From assembly GCA_016929135.1 (NCBI GenBank), contig JAFGJK010000040.1, positions 1-64,000 of the forward strand: 64,000 nt of DNA. Reading direction: 5' to 3'. Of this stretch, positions 42,722 to 52,278 are shown piece after piece (position 1 is the stretch's first letter; every line of letters starts with the position of its first letter). The stretch comes from Spirochaetota bacterium. GTDB lineage: Bacteria; Spirochaetota; UBA4802; UBA5550. The notes under the pieces were generated by a model. That model was not told the DNA's origin and made no database searches. It worked only from the letters and a program-made list of their open reading frames with translations. The position numbers and the translations under genes were made by a program.

Positions 42722-43936
42722 TCACGAAAATGCCGGAAAGGCCTCGCGCACATCGCCGTAGGAGATGCCGGCCTTGAGGCTGGAGAGCAGCCTCTGCGAT
42801 TCTGCGATATCGCCGATGAGATAAAAACCGGCAAGCACGTCATTCTTGAAAAAAAGTTTCTTGCACACCCCCTGTCCCGCCTCGACGCACCGTGTCTCGC
42901 GCGCCGGCGCACCCTCCATGGCGCTGCACATCTCCACGGAAAAAATCCTGGTGCCGAATGAATTCAGGACCGCGGGATAAATCTCCCTCCCCAGCTCCGC
43001 GCGCTCTCCGGCGGCGTTGAGTCCCGCGATCCTCCCCTGCCGCACCGCGTTCATCCACAGGGAGACGGATCTACCGTTCAGCTCAGCGACGTCGCCGCAG
43101 GCATAGACGTCGCTCGCCGAGGTCTCCATCCTTTCGTTCACGATGATCCCCCTGTTCACACGTATCCCCGCGCCCCCCGCCAGTGCCGCATTGGCGCGGA
43201 CACCCACCGAGAAGATGACCATGTCCGCATCGATCACATCGCCGCCATCGAGCGCCACACCCCGGGCGGTCTCGCTGCCTTCGATCCCCGTGATTCTCTT
43301 ACCCAGATGAAGCGACAGGCTCCGCTGCGAAATCCTCTCCTGGAAAAATCTCGAACCCTCGCCGTCAAGCTGATTCGGCAGGAGCCTCTCGCTCAGCTCG
43401 ATGACGCTCACGCGGACCCCCCTCCTCAGCAGCGAAAACGCCGCCTCGAGACCCAGGAGGCCGCCGCCGACCACCGCAGCCTTCTTCACGCCGCCCGCGT
43501 ACCGGTGGACCCGCTCGGCATCGTCCATCGTCCGTATGGCAAAGACGTTCTTCATCTTCATCGAGTCCGGGAATGGCACAAAGGGTGAGCTGCCGCAGGC
43601 GATGATGAGCGCATCGTAGCCGTAGCGGGCTCCCGAAGAGCCGGTGGCCGTCTTCTTCGCAGTGTCGAGGGCGACGATCCTTTCGTCCAGCCGCAGCTCG
43701 ACCTTCTGTTCGTCGCACCATTCCCTGGACAGAATATGAAAATTCGATTTATTCACGACGGCGGGGTCGCCGATGTACTCCGTCAGGTAGGGTCTGTAGT
43801 AGGGGATATGGGGCTCGTCGCCGATGAGGATAATCTCGATATCCCCGTTCTTCCCCCTCATCTCCTTGACGGCGGTCACGCCCGCCGCGGATGCCCCGAT
43901 TACGACGACCCGTCTAGAACCGGTCACGGCGTCCAC
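42722..43936 (-). CDS. FAD-dependent NAD(P)H oxidoreductase (nitrite/rubredoxin reductase-like)
   Basis: A 404-residue two-dinucleotide-fold flavoprotein. The FAD site is VVVIGASAAGVTAVKEMR, the NAD(P) site VVGGGLLGLEAAFSLLRRGV, and the FAD-closing block ASDVYACGDVAELN. IPYYRPYLTEYIG and the C-terminal domain match the NirB-N-terminal/rubredoxin reductase group. There is no fused [2Fe-2S] or rubredoxin domain, so it probably reduces a separate partner. It sits between pssA and moaC; a link to molybdoenzyme metabolism is possible but unproven. Confidence 0.88.
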   Translation of the reverse strand: MDAVTGSRRVVVIGASAAGVTAVKEMRGKNGDIEIILIGDEPHIPYYRPYLTEYIGDPAVVNKSNFHILSREWCDEQKVELRLDERIVALDTAKKTATGSSGARYGYDALIIACGSSPFVPFPDSMKMKNVFAIRTMDDAERVHRYAGGVKKAAVVGGGLLGLEAAFSLLRRGVRVSVIELSERLLPNQLDGEGSRFFQERISQRSLSLHLGKRITGIEGSETARGVALDGGDVIDADMVIFSVGVRANAALAGGAGIRVNRGIIVNERMETSASDVYACGDVAELNGRSVSLWMNAVRQGRIAGLNAAGERAELGREIYPAVLNSFGTRIFSVEMCSAMEGAPARETRCVEAGQGVCKKLFFKNDVLAGFYLIGDIAESQRLLSSLKAGISYGDVREAFPAFS

Positions 43937-43941
43937 CCGGA

Positions 43942-44736
43942 CTATTCCCCCTCCCGGGAATGCTGCATTTCAGCGATCCTGCGGACCGACTTCACCATGT
44001 AGTTGACAAGCCCGGCGATGATGTACAGCGCCGTGACCGTGAAGATCGCCCACATTCTGAAAAAGAAGAGCAGCACGCCCAGCGCCAAGACGGTGATCAC
44101 AAGGATCACCGGGCTCTTTTTATAGATGTCCGCGAAGATCTTGTTATAATCCACCTTCGAGACCATCAGCAGCCCTATGAAAATGTAGATGACGATGAAC
44201 ACCTCGAGCGGTATGGTAAAATCGATGCTGCCGAAGAAGGGAAAGGTCGCGTAGGACAGGCCGGGGATGCATGCGATGACGATACCGGCCGCGGGAGAGG
44301 GGAGGCCGGTGAAACCGTACTTCTCCTCGGAACTGATGTTGAAGCGAGCGAGCCGGTAGATTGCGCATATCGGGTAGATCGGCGCGATGATCATCCCCAC
44401 ATCGAACCCGTGACCCAGCTGCGGCAGCCTGATCAGAAAGGCCTGGTAGGCGATCACGGCCGGTGCGATCCCGTAGGCGATGCCGTCCGCCAGGGAATCC
44501 AGCTCCACGCCCACGGGGCTTGCCACGTTCATCGCCCGGGCCACGGCGCCGTCCAGGGCGTCGCATATGGCGCCGAAGAACACCAGGACCCCGGCTACGG
44601 TGATCGACACCGCGTCACCCTTGCTGGCGAAAAGAATCGCGAAGAAGCCCATGGTCATGTTGGACATCGTGATCATGTTGGGAACGATGGAACGCTTCTT
44701 CTTAATGAATTCGCCGATTTTCTTTCTTCGTGTCAT
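43942..44736 (-). CDS. pssA: CDP-diacylglycerol-serine O-phosphatidyltransferase
   Basis: Membrane enzyme making phosphatidylserine, precursor of phosphatidylethanolamine. The CDP-alcohol phosphotransferase motif is complete: D62-G-x2-A-R67-x8-G76-x3-D80-x3-D84, read in DGAVARAMNVASPVGVELD. About seven helices, with the PNMITMSNMTMGF start and the GFTGLPSPAAGI loop favouring PssA over PgsA. No psd gene is adjacent. Length 264 residues is normal for the Gram-positive-type membrane enzyme. Confidence 0.9.
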   Translation of the reverse strand: MTRRKKIGEFIKKKRSIVPNMITMSNMTMGFFAILFASKGDAVSITVAGVLVFFGAICDALDGAVARAMNVASPVGVELDSLADGIAYGIAPAVIAYQAFLIRLPQLGHGFDVGMIIAPIYPICAIYRLARFNISSEEKYGFTGLPSPAAGIVIACIPGLSYATFPFFGSIDFTIPLEVFIVIYIFIGLLMVSKVDYNKIFADIYKKSPVILVITVLALGVLLFFFRMWAIFTVTALYIIAGLVNYMVKSVRRIAEMQHSREGE

Positions 44737-44828
44737 ACCCTCACCTGCTCGGGTTCATGGATGGGCCGCATTCACGATACGACCGGATTCAGTAATCGTC
44801 ATCACATTACTTTATTCCATTTCCGACC

Positions 44829-44895
44829 GTGTCAATAAAAAAAACCGCCCCGCAAGCCCACGCGCATTGCGGCCGAATGCGCCAGCCCCCCGGGG
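44829..44895 (-). terminator. Terminator region after the HAD gene
   Basis: After the HAD gene stop the minus strand has AGCCCCCGGGGGGCT, a GCGCATT/AATGCGC hairpin, and CCGCAA/TTGCGG ahead of eight T residues. Which stem terminates is unclear. Confidence 0.6.
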
Positions 44896-44897
44896 GC

Positions 44898-45551
44898 TCA
44901 CAGTCTGTCCTGCAGATATTCCATAAGTTCGCGATGGTCCTGGAGCACCAGGGAGGCCTCCCGGAGATGCTCCTCGGGTAGCGATGTGGCCAGGGCGATG
45001 CACTGGATCCCGGCGCCCACGGCCGAGCGTATCCCCATCGGGGCGTTCTCCACGGCCAGGGATTCATGGACACCCCCCCCGGCAAGGCGCAGCGCCGTGG
45101 CATAGGGCTCCGGGTCCGGCTTCCCCCTAGAGACGTCGTCCGCCGTCACGACAGCGTCGAAGCAATCCATGACGTCCCGCGGCAGGGCCCGCTCGACCGA
45201 TCTCCTGAGAGAGCCGGTCACCAGGGCAAGCGCGATGCGCCTCTCCCGCAGAAAATGAAGTATCTCCTTCACGAGAGGGAACAGGCCGACGGGCTGCCGC
45301 TCGAAGATCGATATCTTTTTCTCCAGTATCCGCCCGTATTCATCGTCCCCCGGATAGGCGACGTTCCGTTCCCTGAATATGTCGATGACCGAATCCCTCC
45401 CCGACATCCCCTCGCGCCGGTATATATCGAGCGGCGCCAGATCGACCCCGTACTGCCGGAAGACCCGGATCCACGCATCGGCGTGGCGGGGCATGGAATC
45501 GAGAATGACCCCGTCCATGTCGAATAAAACGCTCCGTATCCCCTTCTCCAT
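44898..45551 (-). CDS. HAD-superfamily phosphatase (beta-phosphoglucomutase-like)
   Basis: A 217-residue haloacid-dehalogenase hydrolase. Motif I is FDMDGVILDS (nucleophile Asp11, Asp13), motif II LALVTGSLRRSV, and the late KPDPEPYATALRLAGG with AVENAPMGIRSAVGAGIQCI covers motifs III and IV. A helical cap (about residues 18-85) puts it in subfamily I near phosphoglucomutase/phosphoglycolate enzymes. Substrate unknown. It starts 3 bp after lysC, so it is in the same transcript. Confidence 0.9.
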   Translation of the reverse strand: MEKGIRSVLFDMDGVILDSMPRHADAWIRVFRQYGVDLAPLDIYRREGMSGRDSVIDIFRERNVAYPGDDEYGRILEKKISIFERQPVGLFPLVKEILHFLRERRIALALVTGSLRRSVERALPRDVMDCFDAVVTADDVSRGKPDPEPYATALRLAGGGVHESLAVENAPMGIRSAVGAGIQCIALATSLPEEHLREASLVLQDHRELMEYLQDRL

Positions 45552-45554
45552 GGA

Positions 45555-46790
45555 TCAACAGACGTATTTGTCCCCCTCCAGAAACTCCTTGTGTATCACC
45601 TTCACCGCCAGCTCCGCGTACATCCCGTCGATCACGCAGGAGATCCCGATCTCCGAGGTCGATATCATCTCGATATTGATGCCGTGCTCCGAGAGCACGT
45701 TGAATATCTTCCCGGCCACGCCGTAGGATGAGATCATCCCGACGCCCACCGCCGACACGATGGCGATGTCCTCCTTCGTGTCGATGGCGCTGGCCCCCAG
45801 CTCCTCCATCAGGCCGTTGCAAAGCTCCACGGCCTTCGCCAGGTTGTTCTTCATAACGGTGAAGGATATCGATGCCTTGTTGTCCCTCCCGGTGGACTGG
45901 ATGATCATGTTCACATAAATTTTGTGTTCGCCCAGCAGCCCGAAAAGACGGGCGGCCACGCCGGGCCTGTCCGGGATGTCCCGAATGGTTATCTTGGCCT
46001 CGTCCATCTTCGAGGTGACCCCGCTGATTACGAACTTTTCCATCATCTCCTCCTTCGGCATGACGATTGTCCCCGGCTCGTTGTTGTAGCTCGACCGCAC
46101 GTGGAGCCGTATGTTGTATTTCTTGGAGAATTCCACGGACCGGGAGTGGAGCACCCCCGCGCCGAGCCTGGCCAGCTCCAGCATCTCCTCGTAGCTTATC
46201 TCCTTCAGCTTCATCGTGTTCTGCACCAGCCTGGGATCCGCGGTGAAGACGCCGTCGACGTCCGTGTAGATCTCGCAGTCCCTCGTTCCCAGCACCGCCG
46301 CAAGCGCCACCGCGGAGGTGTCCGAGCCGCCGCGGCCCAGCGTGGTGATGTTCTCGTCGGCGTCGATCCCCTGGAATCCCGCCACGATCACCACCTTGTT
46401 GCCGTCCAGTGACTGCTTGATCCTATCAGTGGATATGCTCTCGATCTTGGCGTTGCTGAAATTGCCGTCGGTGATCACCCTGATCTGCGATCCGGTGTAG
46501 GATATGGCGTCGATCCCGATCTCGTGCAGTGCCATCGCCAGGAGCGAAATGGAGACCTGCTCCCCCGTGGAGAGGAGCATATCCATCTCCCTGCTGCTGG
46601 GGTTTGCGGTGATCTCCCGCGAGAGCGCGACGAGCTGGTCCGTGGTCTTCCCCATGGCCGAGACCACTACCACCACGGAGTACCCCCGGTCCACGTAGCC
46701 CTTGATGCGCCCCGCCACGTTCTGTATCTTCTCAGAGGTACCGACGGAGGTGCCGCCGTATTTCTGCACGACAATCTTCTTCTGGGCCAT
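45555..46790 (-). CDS. lysC: Aspartate kinase
   Basis: First enzyme of the lysine, threonine, methionine and diaminopimelate pathway. A 411-residue monofunctional kinase: [19 protein letters not shown] (ATP site), [29 protein letters not shown] and [19 protein letters not shown]. Two ACT domains close the protein (from about residue 265), the usual site of lysine feedback. No fused homoserine dehydrogenase. dapF of the same pathway is 15 kb away. Confidence 0.95.
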   Translation of the reverse strand: MAQKKIVVQKYGGTSVGTSEKIQNVAGRIKGYVDRGYSVVVVVSAMGKTTDQLVALSREITANPSSREMDMLLSTGEQVSISLLAMALHEIGIDAISYTGSQIRVITDGNFSNAKIESISTDRIKQSLDGNKVVIVAGFQGIDADENITTLGRGGSDTSAVALAAVLGTRDCEIYTDVDGVFTADPRLVQNTMKLKEISYEEMLELARLGAGVLHSRSVEFSKKYNIRLHVRSSYNNEPGTIVMPKEEMMEKFVISGVTSKMDEAKITIRDIPDRPGVAARLFGLLGEHKIYVNMIIQSTGRDNKASISFTVMKNNLAKAVELCNGLMEELGASAIDTKEDIAIVSAVGVGMISSYGVAGKIFNVLSEHGINIEMISTSEIGISCVIDGMYAELAVKVIHKEFLEGDKYVC

Positions 46791-46936
46791 ATGCCCTCCC
46801 CGCGAATGAATGGCGGCCGCCGCAGGGAGACCGCCGATTATTTGTTGCAGGGTAACGGCACCGTCCGAATACGGTCAATAAAAATTGTGGCGTGAGAGGA
46901 ATTTATTGCGGCGTCAACTGCCGCGCGAGGGGATGG

Positions 46937-48310
46937 CTACGGCGAGACATTGCTGCCAGGCGTGACGACAACGGTACCAAGCCTAGTTGCGTATGTTCCG
47001 AAATCACCATCCGTAAACAGGGTGCCATAATGCGTTGCTGGGGTATATGCCGCGCGGTACACATCGTAGGTGCCGGCCGGCACGTTCTCGATGGTATAAG
47101 GACCCGTGGCGGTGTAGGTGGCCAGCTGGGGCACCTGGAAGTCGTTCACCACTGACAGGTAGTTGTTCCAGCTTGTCTGGTATTGATCGAAGTCGGTGCA
47201 CGTTCCCGGCACCAGAACGTTCCACCGCTCCAGATAGGTCTCGTGGCGCAGGTAGTACTCCAGGTACTGGTCCATGTAGTACCCAGGGGTGGACGGCAGC
47301 GCCGGCAGGTTGCAGTTCACCGAATGCCCGAGTGATGGAGAACCCTGGCCGCGTACCAGGTCCGACGGTATCGTGTAGCTTTCGATGGAGCTCCCCGCCG
47401 GCACGGCGATGACCATTGAATTCGCCGCCACCGTGCCGCTGATGGTGCCGGTGTAGCCCACCGTGTAGGCCCTGACAACGGTATGCAGGTTCCCCCCCAG
47501 GGTGGTCTCGTCGGTCTGGACGTCCCTGAGCCAGTCCGAGGGGGCGTAGAAGTGCACCACCCTGAAGGCCCCGCTGTCGTAGGTCTCGTACTCGTAGAGC
47601 TTCATGAAATTGTTCAGCACCATGCGCACCTCCAGCACCTGGGGCGTCCCCTGCTGCACCGTCAGCCCGCCGGTGATGGGGAGGAGCATGGGGAATATCC
47701 TGTTGGTGTAGTAGGCGCCTGCATAGGTCAGCGTATCGTCGTGGGAATGGACCATGTAGTCGCTGATGTTCAGCCCCCCCAGGGTGTTCTCGAAGAAGGT
47801 GGTGGTCATGTCCTGCAGATACTTGTAGCCGTCGCCGTCCTGGTAGAATTTCCTCGCCCCGTCGACGACCATTCTCCGCATGTAGACCATCAGGTAGACG
47901 TAGGTGCCGGAGGAGACGTCGTCGTTCTGGAGGACCAGGCCGCTGCCGTCGAAGAAGGGGCTGTTGCTGAAGGGGGCGGCGATCCCCTGGCGGTAATCGC
48001 TGAACTTGTAGCTGTTGCCGCGCGTGTCCACCAGCCGCATCTCGGCGATGTCCATGCCGAACCAGGTGGGGGCGGTATCGCTTCCGCTGAAAAAGCTGGT
48101 CACCTGCACCGAATCGTCCCTCACCAAAGTGCTTGTCACTCCCGGAAATTTCCAGTCGGCGGGGCCGTTGGACTCGTAGGTCCCCTTGAAGACCACGTAG
48201 AGTGAATTGCTCTCCAGCTCGGTCAGGAGGGGCGTGTCGCCGCAGCTCACCAGGGAGGCGCAGGCCGCGAACAGGAGCAGCCACAGTAGATATTTGGCAC
48301 GCATCATCAT
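46937..48310 (-). CDS. Large predicted lipoprotein, unknown
   Basis: A 457-residue lipoprotein (lipobox SLVSC, Cys23). Three consecutive ATG codons make the exact start uncertain by two residues. The body is rich in Tyr, Thr and Gly and predicted beta; the last 60 residues (TYTATGPYTIENVPAGTYDV) look like a carboxypeptidase-regulatory-type beta sandwich. Surface exposure is possible. Directly downstream of the predicted beta-barrel gene, separated by 18 bp, so probably an operon. Confidence 0.75.
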   Translation of the reverse strand: MMMRAKYLLWLLLFAACASLVSCGDTPLLTELESNSLYVVFKGTYESNGPADWKFPGVTSTLVRDDSVQVTSFFSGSDTAPTWFGMDIAEMRLVDTRGNSYKFSDYRQGIAAPFSNSPFFDGSGLVLQNDDVSSGTYVYLMVYMRRMVVDGARKFYQDGDGYKYLQDMTTTFFENTLGGLNISDYMVHSHDDTLTYAGAYYTNRIFPMLLPITGGLTVQQGTPQVLEVRMVLNNFMKLYEYETYDSGAFRVVHFYAPSDWLRDVQTDETTLGGNLHTVVRAYTVGYTGTISGTVAANSMVIAVPAGSSIESYTIPSDLVRGQGSPSLGHSVNCNLPALPSTPGYYMDQYLEYYLRHETYLERWNVLVPGTCTDFDQYQTSWNNYLSVVNDFQVPQLATYTATGPYTIENVPAGTYDVYRAAYTPATHYGTLFTDGDFGTYATRLGTVVVTPGSNVSP

Positions 48311-48328
48311 CCGTATGTATTCCGCCGT

Positions 48329-48907
48329 CTATATGTTGAAATAGAGCATGATGCCCGCATTGATGACATGGCCGTTGTTCCGGGCACCCTGCATGTAACT
48401 CTCATAAAGAAATATATAGTCGATCCTCAGGCCGATGTTCACGATCCTGCCGGCGGGGAACGACAGCTCGAAACCCGCCATGAACATGATATCCCACTGG
48501 CTCAGTTTGTCCGGTTTGACATAGAGCCAGCACCCGCCGGCACCCGCCTTGAACTGGAATCGGAGCGGCAGGTCCAGGGGGAGCAGGAAGATCATGTTCC
48601 CGTACACCGGAACCATGGTGAGCTCGTTGACGCCGGAGGATGTAAAGTGCTGGTACGAAGTGTCCAGCCCTATCTTCAGCAGATCGTAGGGGGTGTTGTA
48701 CCTGAAGAAGATCCCTCCCCCCAGGGCGGTCTGCACCAGATCCCCCGTGGGGCCCACGGGCGTGATGGGACCGAACCACGCGCCGATCTGCGGCCGCGTG
48801 AAATACTCGGTCCTGTCCCTTACCGCAAAAAGCTCCCTGGATGAGGCAAGCAGGAAGACGCACACGAAGAGAATGGATATAATGAACCTGGTTTTAAATG
48901 CCTTCAA
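48329..48907 (-). CDS. Predicted outer-membrane beta-barrel protein
   Basis: A 192-residue protein with a signal peptide (about 1-28). The rest alternates hydrophobic residues in strand-like fashion (PVYGNMIFLLPLDLPLRFQF, VNIGLRIDYIFLYESYM) and ends in NAGIMLYFNI, with a terminal aromatic/hydrophobic pattern typical of barrels. About eight strands are plausible. A candidate promoter lies upstream, and the large lipoprotein gene follows 18 bp downstream. Confidence 0.72.
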   Translation of the reverse strand: MKAFKTRFIISILFVCVFLLASSRELFAVRDRTEYFTRPQIGAWFGPITPVGPTGDLVQTALGGGIFFRYNTPYDLLKIGLDTSYQHFTSSGVNELTMVPVYGNMIFLLPLDLPLRFQFKAGAGGCWLYVKPDKLSQWDIMFMAGFELSFPAGRIVNIGLRIDYIFLYESYMQGARNNGHVINAGIMLYFNI

Positions 48908-48974
48908 TCAGAGATCCTGGATACTGTGAATATGTGTATATGATACCGCTACGGGCCATATGTTACAGAGTACG

Positions 48975-49005
48975 GTTATATTCAGCGAAGGCGCATTTCT
49001 GTCAA
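48975..49005 (-). promoter_or_regulatory. Candidate promoter for the beta-barrel operon
   Basis: Minus strand TTGACA (49000-49005) followed by TATAAC at 48975-48980 (19 bases) or AATATA at 48977-48982 (17 bases). Confidence 0.4.
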
Positions 49006-49019
49006 TAACATTAAGGTTC

Positions 49020-49817
49020 TCAGAACGCAGATTCCCTGGAATCCAGCGGCGGATCGTAGGCCACCCGGTACAGATAGAGCCCGTACGGCGGGGCCGTGAT
49101 GCCGCTGAAATCCCTGTCCCTCTGCTCCAGGATATCCCGTATGCGGGACGGCTCCTCCCCTCCCCGGCTCATCTCCACCATCGTGCCGACGATGATCCTC
49201 ACCATGTGATGGAGAAAGGCGTTGCCCACCACCCTGATCTCAATCAGCTCGTCCATCCGTGCGATACGGATATCGGTGAGCCTGCGCACGGGATTTTTAC
49301 CGTGGATCTCGCTCTTCTTGCAGAAGGATGAGAAATCGAACTCGCCGATTATGTGCGCCGCTGCCTGCCGCAGGTATTCCACGTCCACCTGCTCGCGCAT
49401 CCACATCGCCCGGTAGCGCATGAAGGGGGTCCGCTGGGGATAATTGAAGATGTAGTACCGGTACTCCCGCTCGACCGCGTCGAATCGCGCATGGAACGAG
49501 TCCTCCACGCGGTACGCGTTCCGGATCGAAATGTCGGGGGGAAGGATCCCGTTCAGCCCGATGCAGATTTTCTGGAGGGGGATGTCCCTGGCGAGATCGA
49601 AATGGATGACCTGGCCGAGAGAGTGGACGCCGGCGTCAGTCCTTCCCGATGCGACGACCCGTACCGTCTCCCTCGTCAGCACTCTGACGGCGCCCTCTAT
49701 CTCCCCCTGCACCGATCTCCCGTGCGCCTGTATCTGCCACCCGTTGAAGCCGCTTCCATCGTACTGGACTATGCAGGCGATTCTCCCGTCCCCTTTCCTT
49801 CCAGCTCCTTCTGCCAT
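49020..49817 (-). CDS. truA: tRNA pseudouridine synthase A
   Basis: Modifies U38-U40 in tRNA anticodon arms. Starting at ATG 49817 gives 265 residues: YDGSGFNGWQIQ, catalytic Asp61 in ASGRTDAGVHSLGQV, and the C-terminal GNAFLHHMVRIIVGTMVEM. The longer frame adds 39 codons that overlap the upstream DUF2225 gene and have no family match. No good ribosome site, consistent with coupling to the DUF2225 gene, with which it overlaps by 49 bp. Confidence 0.93.
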   Translation of the reverse strand: MAEGAGRKGDGRIACIVQYDGSGFNGWQIQAHGRSVQGEIEGAVRVLTRETVRVVASGRTDAGVHSLGQVIHFDLARDIPLQKICIGLNGILPPDISIRNAYRVEDSFHARFDAVEREYRYYIFNYPQRTPFMRYRAMWMREQVDVEYLRQAAAHIIGEFDFSSFCKKSEIHGKNPVRRLTDIRIARMDELIEIRVVGNAFLHHMVRIIVGTMVEMSRGGEEPSRIRDILEQRDRDFSGITAPPYGLYLYRVAYDPPLDSRESAF

Positions 49818-50659
49818 TCCTCGATTTTCTGGTTGATTATATCGTAGAGATCCCTGGTCATGTCGAGCAGCTCGCTCGGCCGCGACTTCGACGTCTTGCC
49901 GGCGCCGAAAAGCCTGCTGAGGTATCTCTTGCACTTATCAAAATTCTCGATGCGCTTATTTGTGTCCGGCTCCTTGGCGCCGACCTTCACCGTCAGTATC
50001 GCCGTCATGTACAGGATCCCCTCGTATCCCCAGTTCCTGTCGGTGTCAGGGCCGAGATGTCCCACCGCCTCCACCGGCTCCTTGCCGGTCTGTATAAGAT
50101 CCAGCACGGTCACATAGTACTGGTACGCCTTCTTGTAAAAAAACGCCGATATCTTCTTGTACGCCTTGTCCGGGTATTCCTTCGAAAGGTCGTCGAAAAT
50201 CCACGCCGCCCGGATGGATGAGAGGGCGTTTTTTATCGTCGGGGCGACATTCTTGTTTCTGAAGCTGTAGCAGTCGACGACGAGCAGGTACGATGCCGCA
50301 CCCATCTCCTCTGTCCTGTCCGCCCTGAAATCGATGTCGCCGAAAAACTTCTTCACCGCGTTCTTTCTCGCCACGGTGAGTTCGCGCAGCTTCTCGACCT
50401 CCTCCTCCTTCAGGGACTCGAAATCCTTCGGATAGGATGTGTAGAGGCAGTTCGGGCATACCGTCATCACATATATCAGAGGGTTGATCTTCCCGAATTT
50501 CTTGCTCACCTCGTAGAGCCTGCGGAGCTCGTCGGTCAATTTCCCGGCGATGAGGCGTCCACCGCCCGACAATAGCTCCTCCCGGTGGAATTCATAGGAA
50601 CAGACAGGGCATTTTGTGACATTCTTCTGCCTGAAGGTTACTTTTTTCGGCTCTTCCAT
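49769..50659 (-). CDS. DUF2225-family zinc protein
   Basis: ATG 50659 is preferred over an ATG 21 bp upstream because GGAG lies 6 bases before it. The 296-residue protein has a zinc-knuckle pair (KCPVCSYEF near residue 16, CPNCLYTSYPKDF near residue 67) and a mostly helical body with TPR-like stretches (AYKKISAFFYKKAYQYYVTV). DUF2225 proteins are common in spirochaetes and firmicutes; function unknown. Overlaps truA. Confidence 0.8.
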   Translation of the reverse strand: MEEPKKVTFRQKNVTKCPVCSYEFHREELLSGGGRLIAGKLTDELRRLYEVSKKFGKINPLIYVMTVCPNCLYTSYPKDFESLKEEEVEKLRELTVARKNAVKKFFGDIDFRADRTEEMGAASYLLVVDCYSFRNKNVAPTIKNALSSIRAAWIFDDLSKEYPDKAYKKISAFFYKKAYQYYVTVLDLIQTGKEPVEAVGHLGPDTDRNWGYEGILYMTAILTVKVGAKEPDTNKRIENFDKCKRYLSRLFGAGKTSKSRPSELLDMTRDLYDIINQKIEEWQKELEGKGTGESPA

Positions 50660-50820
50660 GATAATCTCCGCCCCCCGCATGCGGAAGGGTAATTTTCAAC
50701 AGAATACTAATTACTATATTATCTATAGTTGGTAGTGGAATCATAATCAACTAATATTTATTTAAAGAGAAGCCTTTTTTTTGTCGAAAATAGATTAAAT
50801 CAGGAATCCGAGGTTCCACC

Positions 50821-51687
50821 ATGAATCAAAAACGGGGACTGCTCCTTTCAATCCTTTTTACCGTACTGATCGCCGTTTCATTACAGAGCGATCTCTATCC
50901 CGTATCCACTGCCGTGAAATCGCAGGAGGATTACATCTTCACGCTCGATGCGCTGAGGAACATCAACATCATGGTTGAGAACTTCTCCGAGGATTCCATC
51001 CAGAAAAAGCACGATCAGATTCAAGCGCTCTTCCGCGAGGCCAGTGAAACCCTCTACGCCCAGAACTTCGACGGCTCGTACCAGAAATTCAGGAAGCTGA
51101 AATTCGACCTCATCGATCTTCTGGATACGATATCGCAAAAGTACCTTGATCGCACGAAGGAGATACTCGATTCGACGCAGAAGGAGTCCTTCGATATACT
51201 CATCAAGTACAGCCCGAAGAACACCTCATTTATCACGTACTTCAGGAAGCCCTTCGATCCCCTCCACGACGTGAAGGTTTACGACGCGACCAAGTATCAT
51301 TATTTTCACTCCAGGGTGAAGATTGCCACATACCTCAGGAACGGCTACAAGAACTACCATGAGGCCCTGAACTCCTTCAAGGACCCGGAGATAGAAATGC
51401 TTCGCAAGAAGAAATACATGACGCCGGGTAGCCAGAATTTCATCATCGAACGTTTCCTCACCGTTATCGAGAACTGCCGGCAGGCCAAGCAGTACGGCAT
51501 CGAGATACACCGGATCCTCAATGCCAACGAATTCGGGAAAAGCCTCGCCGAGTTCGGCATCTCGGGACAGTCCATGGACCCCATATTCGACTACCGCATA
51601 CCCGAGCAGTTCAAGATCGACGCCAACGACAATATCGGCCTCATCCACGCCATCGAACTGAAACGACTTGAGAAAAGGAAAAAATAG
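50821..51687 (+). CDS. Exported helical protein, unknown
   Basis: A 288-residue protein with a signal peptide (about residues 1-23) and a long helical body (NFSEDSIQKKHDQIQALFRE, QNFDGSYQKFRKLKFDLIDL), possibly a coiled-coil scaffold. GAGG lies 7 bases before the ATG. No family recognised. Divergent from the DUF2225 gene and convergent with the ribosomal operon, separated by a shared terminator. Confidence 0.7.
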   Translation: MNQKRGLLLSILFTVLIAVSLQSDLYPVSTAVKSQEDYIFTLDALRNINIMVENFSEDSIQKKHDQIQALFREASETLYAQNFDGSYQKFRKLKFDLIDLLDTISQKYLDRTKEILDSTQKESFDILIKYSPKNTSFITYFRKPFDPLHDVKVYDATKYHYFHSRVKIATYLRNGYKNYHEALNSFKDPEIEMLRKKKYMTPGSQNFIIERFLTVIENCRQAKQYGIEIHRILNANEFGKSLAEFGISGQSMDPIFDYRIPEQFKIDANDNIGLIHAIELKRLEKRKK

Positions 51688-51695
51688 CAAGTGGC

Positions 51696-51735
51696 ATGAA
51701 GAAAAGCGGCGGTATTCACCGCCGCTTTTCTTCAT
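51696..51735. terminator. Bidirectional terminator ending the ribosomal superoperon
   Basis: Perfect 18-bp arms around ATTC with A-rich and T-rich ends on each strand, between rplQ and the convergent secreted-protein gene. Confidence 0.9.
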
Positions 51736-51759
51736 CATACAATACTATACGGTACTGTA

Positions 51760-52266
51760 CTATTTTTCCTCCTCTTTCTTGTCCTTCTTCTTTTCTTCCT
51801 TCTTGGATTCCTTGACCTTCTTCTTCTCCTTCCCCTCTGCGTCTTTTGCCTTCACCGGGGACTTCTCCTTCTCCGACTTTTCGCGGACCACCAGCTCAAC
51901 CAGGGCCATCTCGGCGGCGTCACCCGCCCTCCGCTTGCCCAGCAGATAGAGCCTCGTATAGCCCCCCTTCCGGTCCTTGAACCTCGGGGCGATCCGGTCG
52001 AAAAGCTTCTTCACAACATCCTCGTCCTTGACGACCTTCATGACCTCACGCTTGTCGTGCAGGACGCCCGCCTTGTTGTCGGTCTGGGTCAGGCTCTTCT
52101 TCGCCCTCGTGATGAGCTTCTCCGATATCCGCTTCAGCTCCTTCCCCTTCTCCTTTGTGGTGATGATCCTCTCTTTTGCAAAAAACGACGTCACCAGGTT
52201 GTTGTACATCGCCTTCCTGTGCGAATGGGACCTTCCCAGCTGTCGAATATTGTTCCTGTGTCTCAT
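51760..52266 (-). CDS. rplQ: 50S ribosomal protein L17 with charged extension
   Basis: MRHRNNIRQLGRSHSHRKAM and NLVTSFFAKERIITTKEKGK are diagnostic. At 168 residues it is about 40-50 longer than usual because of a Lys/Glu-rich tail from about residue 125 (KSEKEKSPVKAKDAEGKEKK), likely disordered. Last gene of the superoperon, 12 bp after rpoA. Confidence 0.96.
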   Translation of the reverse strand: MRHRNNIRQLGRSHSHRKAMYNNLVTSFFAKERIITTKEKGKELKRISEKLITRAKKSLTQTDNKAGVLHDKREVMKVVKDEDVVKKLFDRIAPRFKDRKGGYTRLYLLGKRRAGDAAEMALVELVVREKSEKEKSPVKAKDAEGKEKKKVKESKKEEKKKDKKEEEK

Positions 52267-52278
52267 GTTGTACCTCGA

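Noticed and set aside
48402..48863. 153-codon frame inside the beta-barrel gene
   Set aside because: Same-strand alternative frame without a signal peptide or strand pattern; the 192-residue frame is better.
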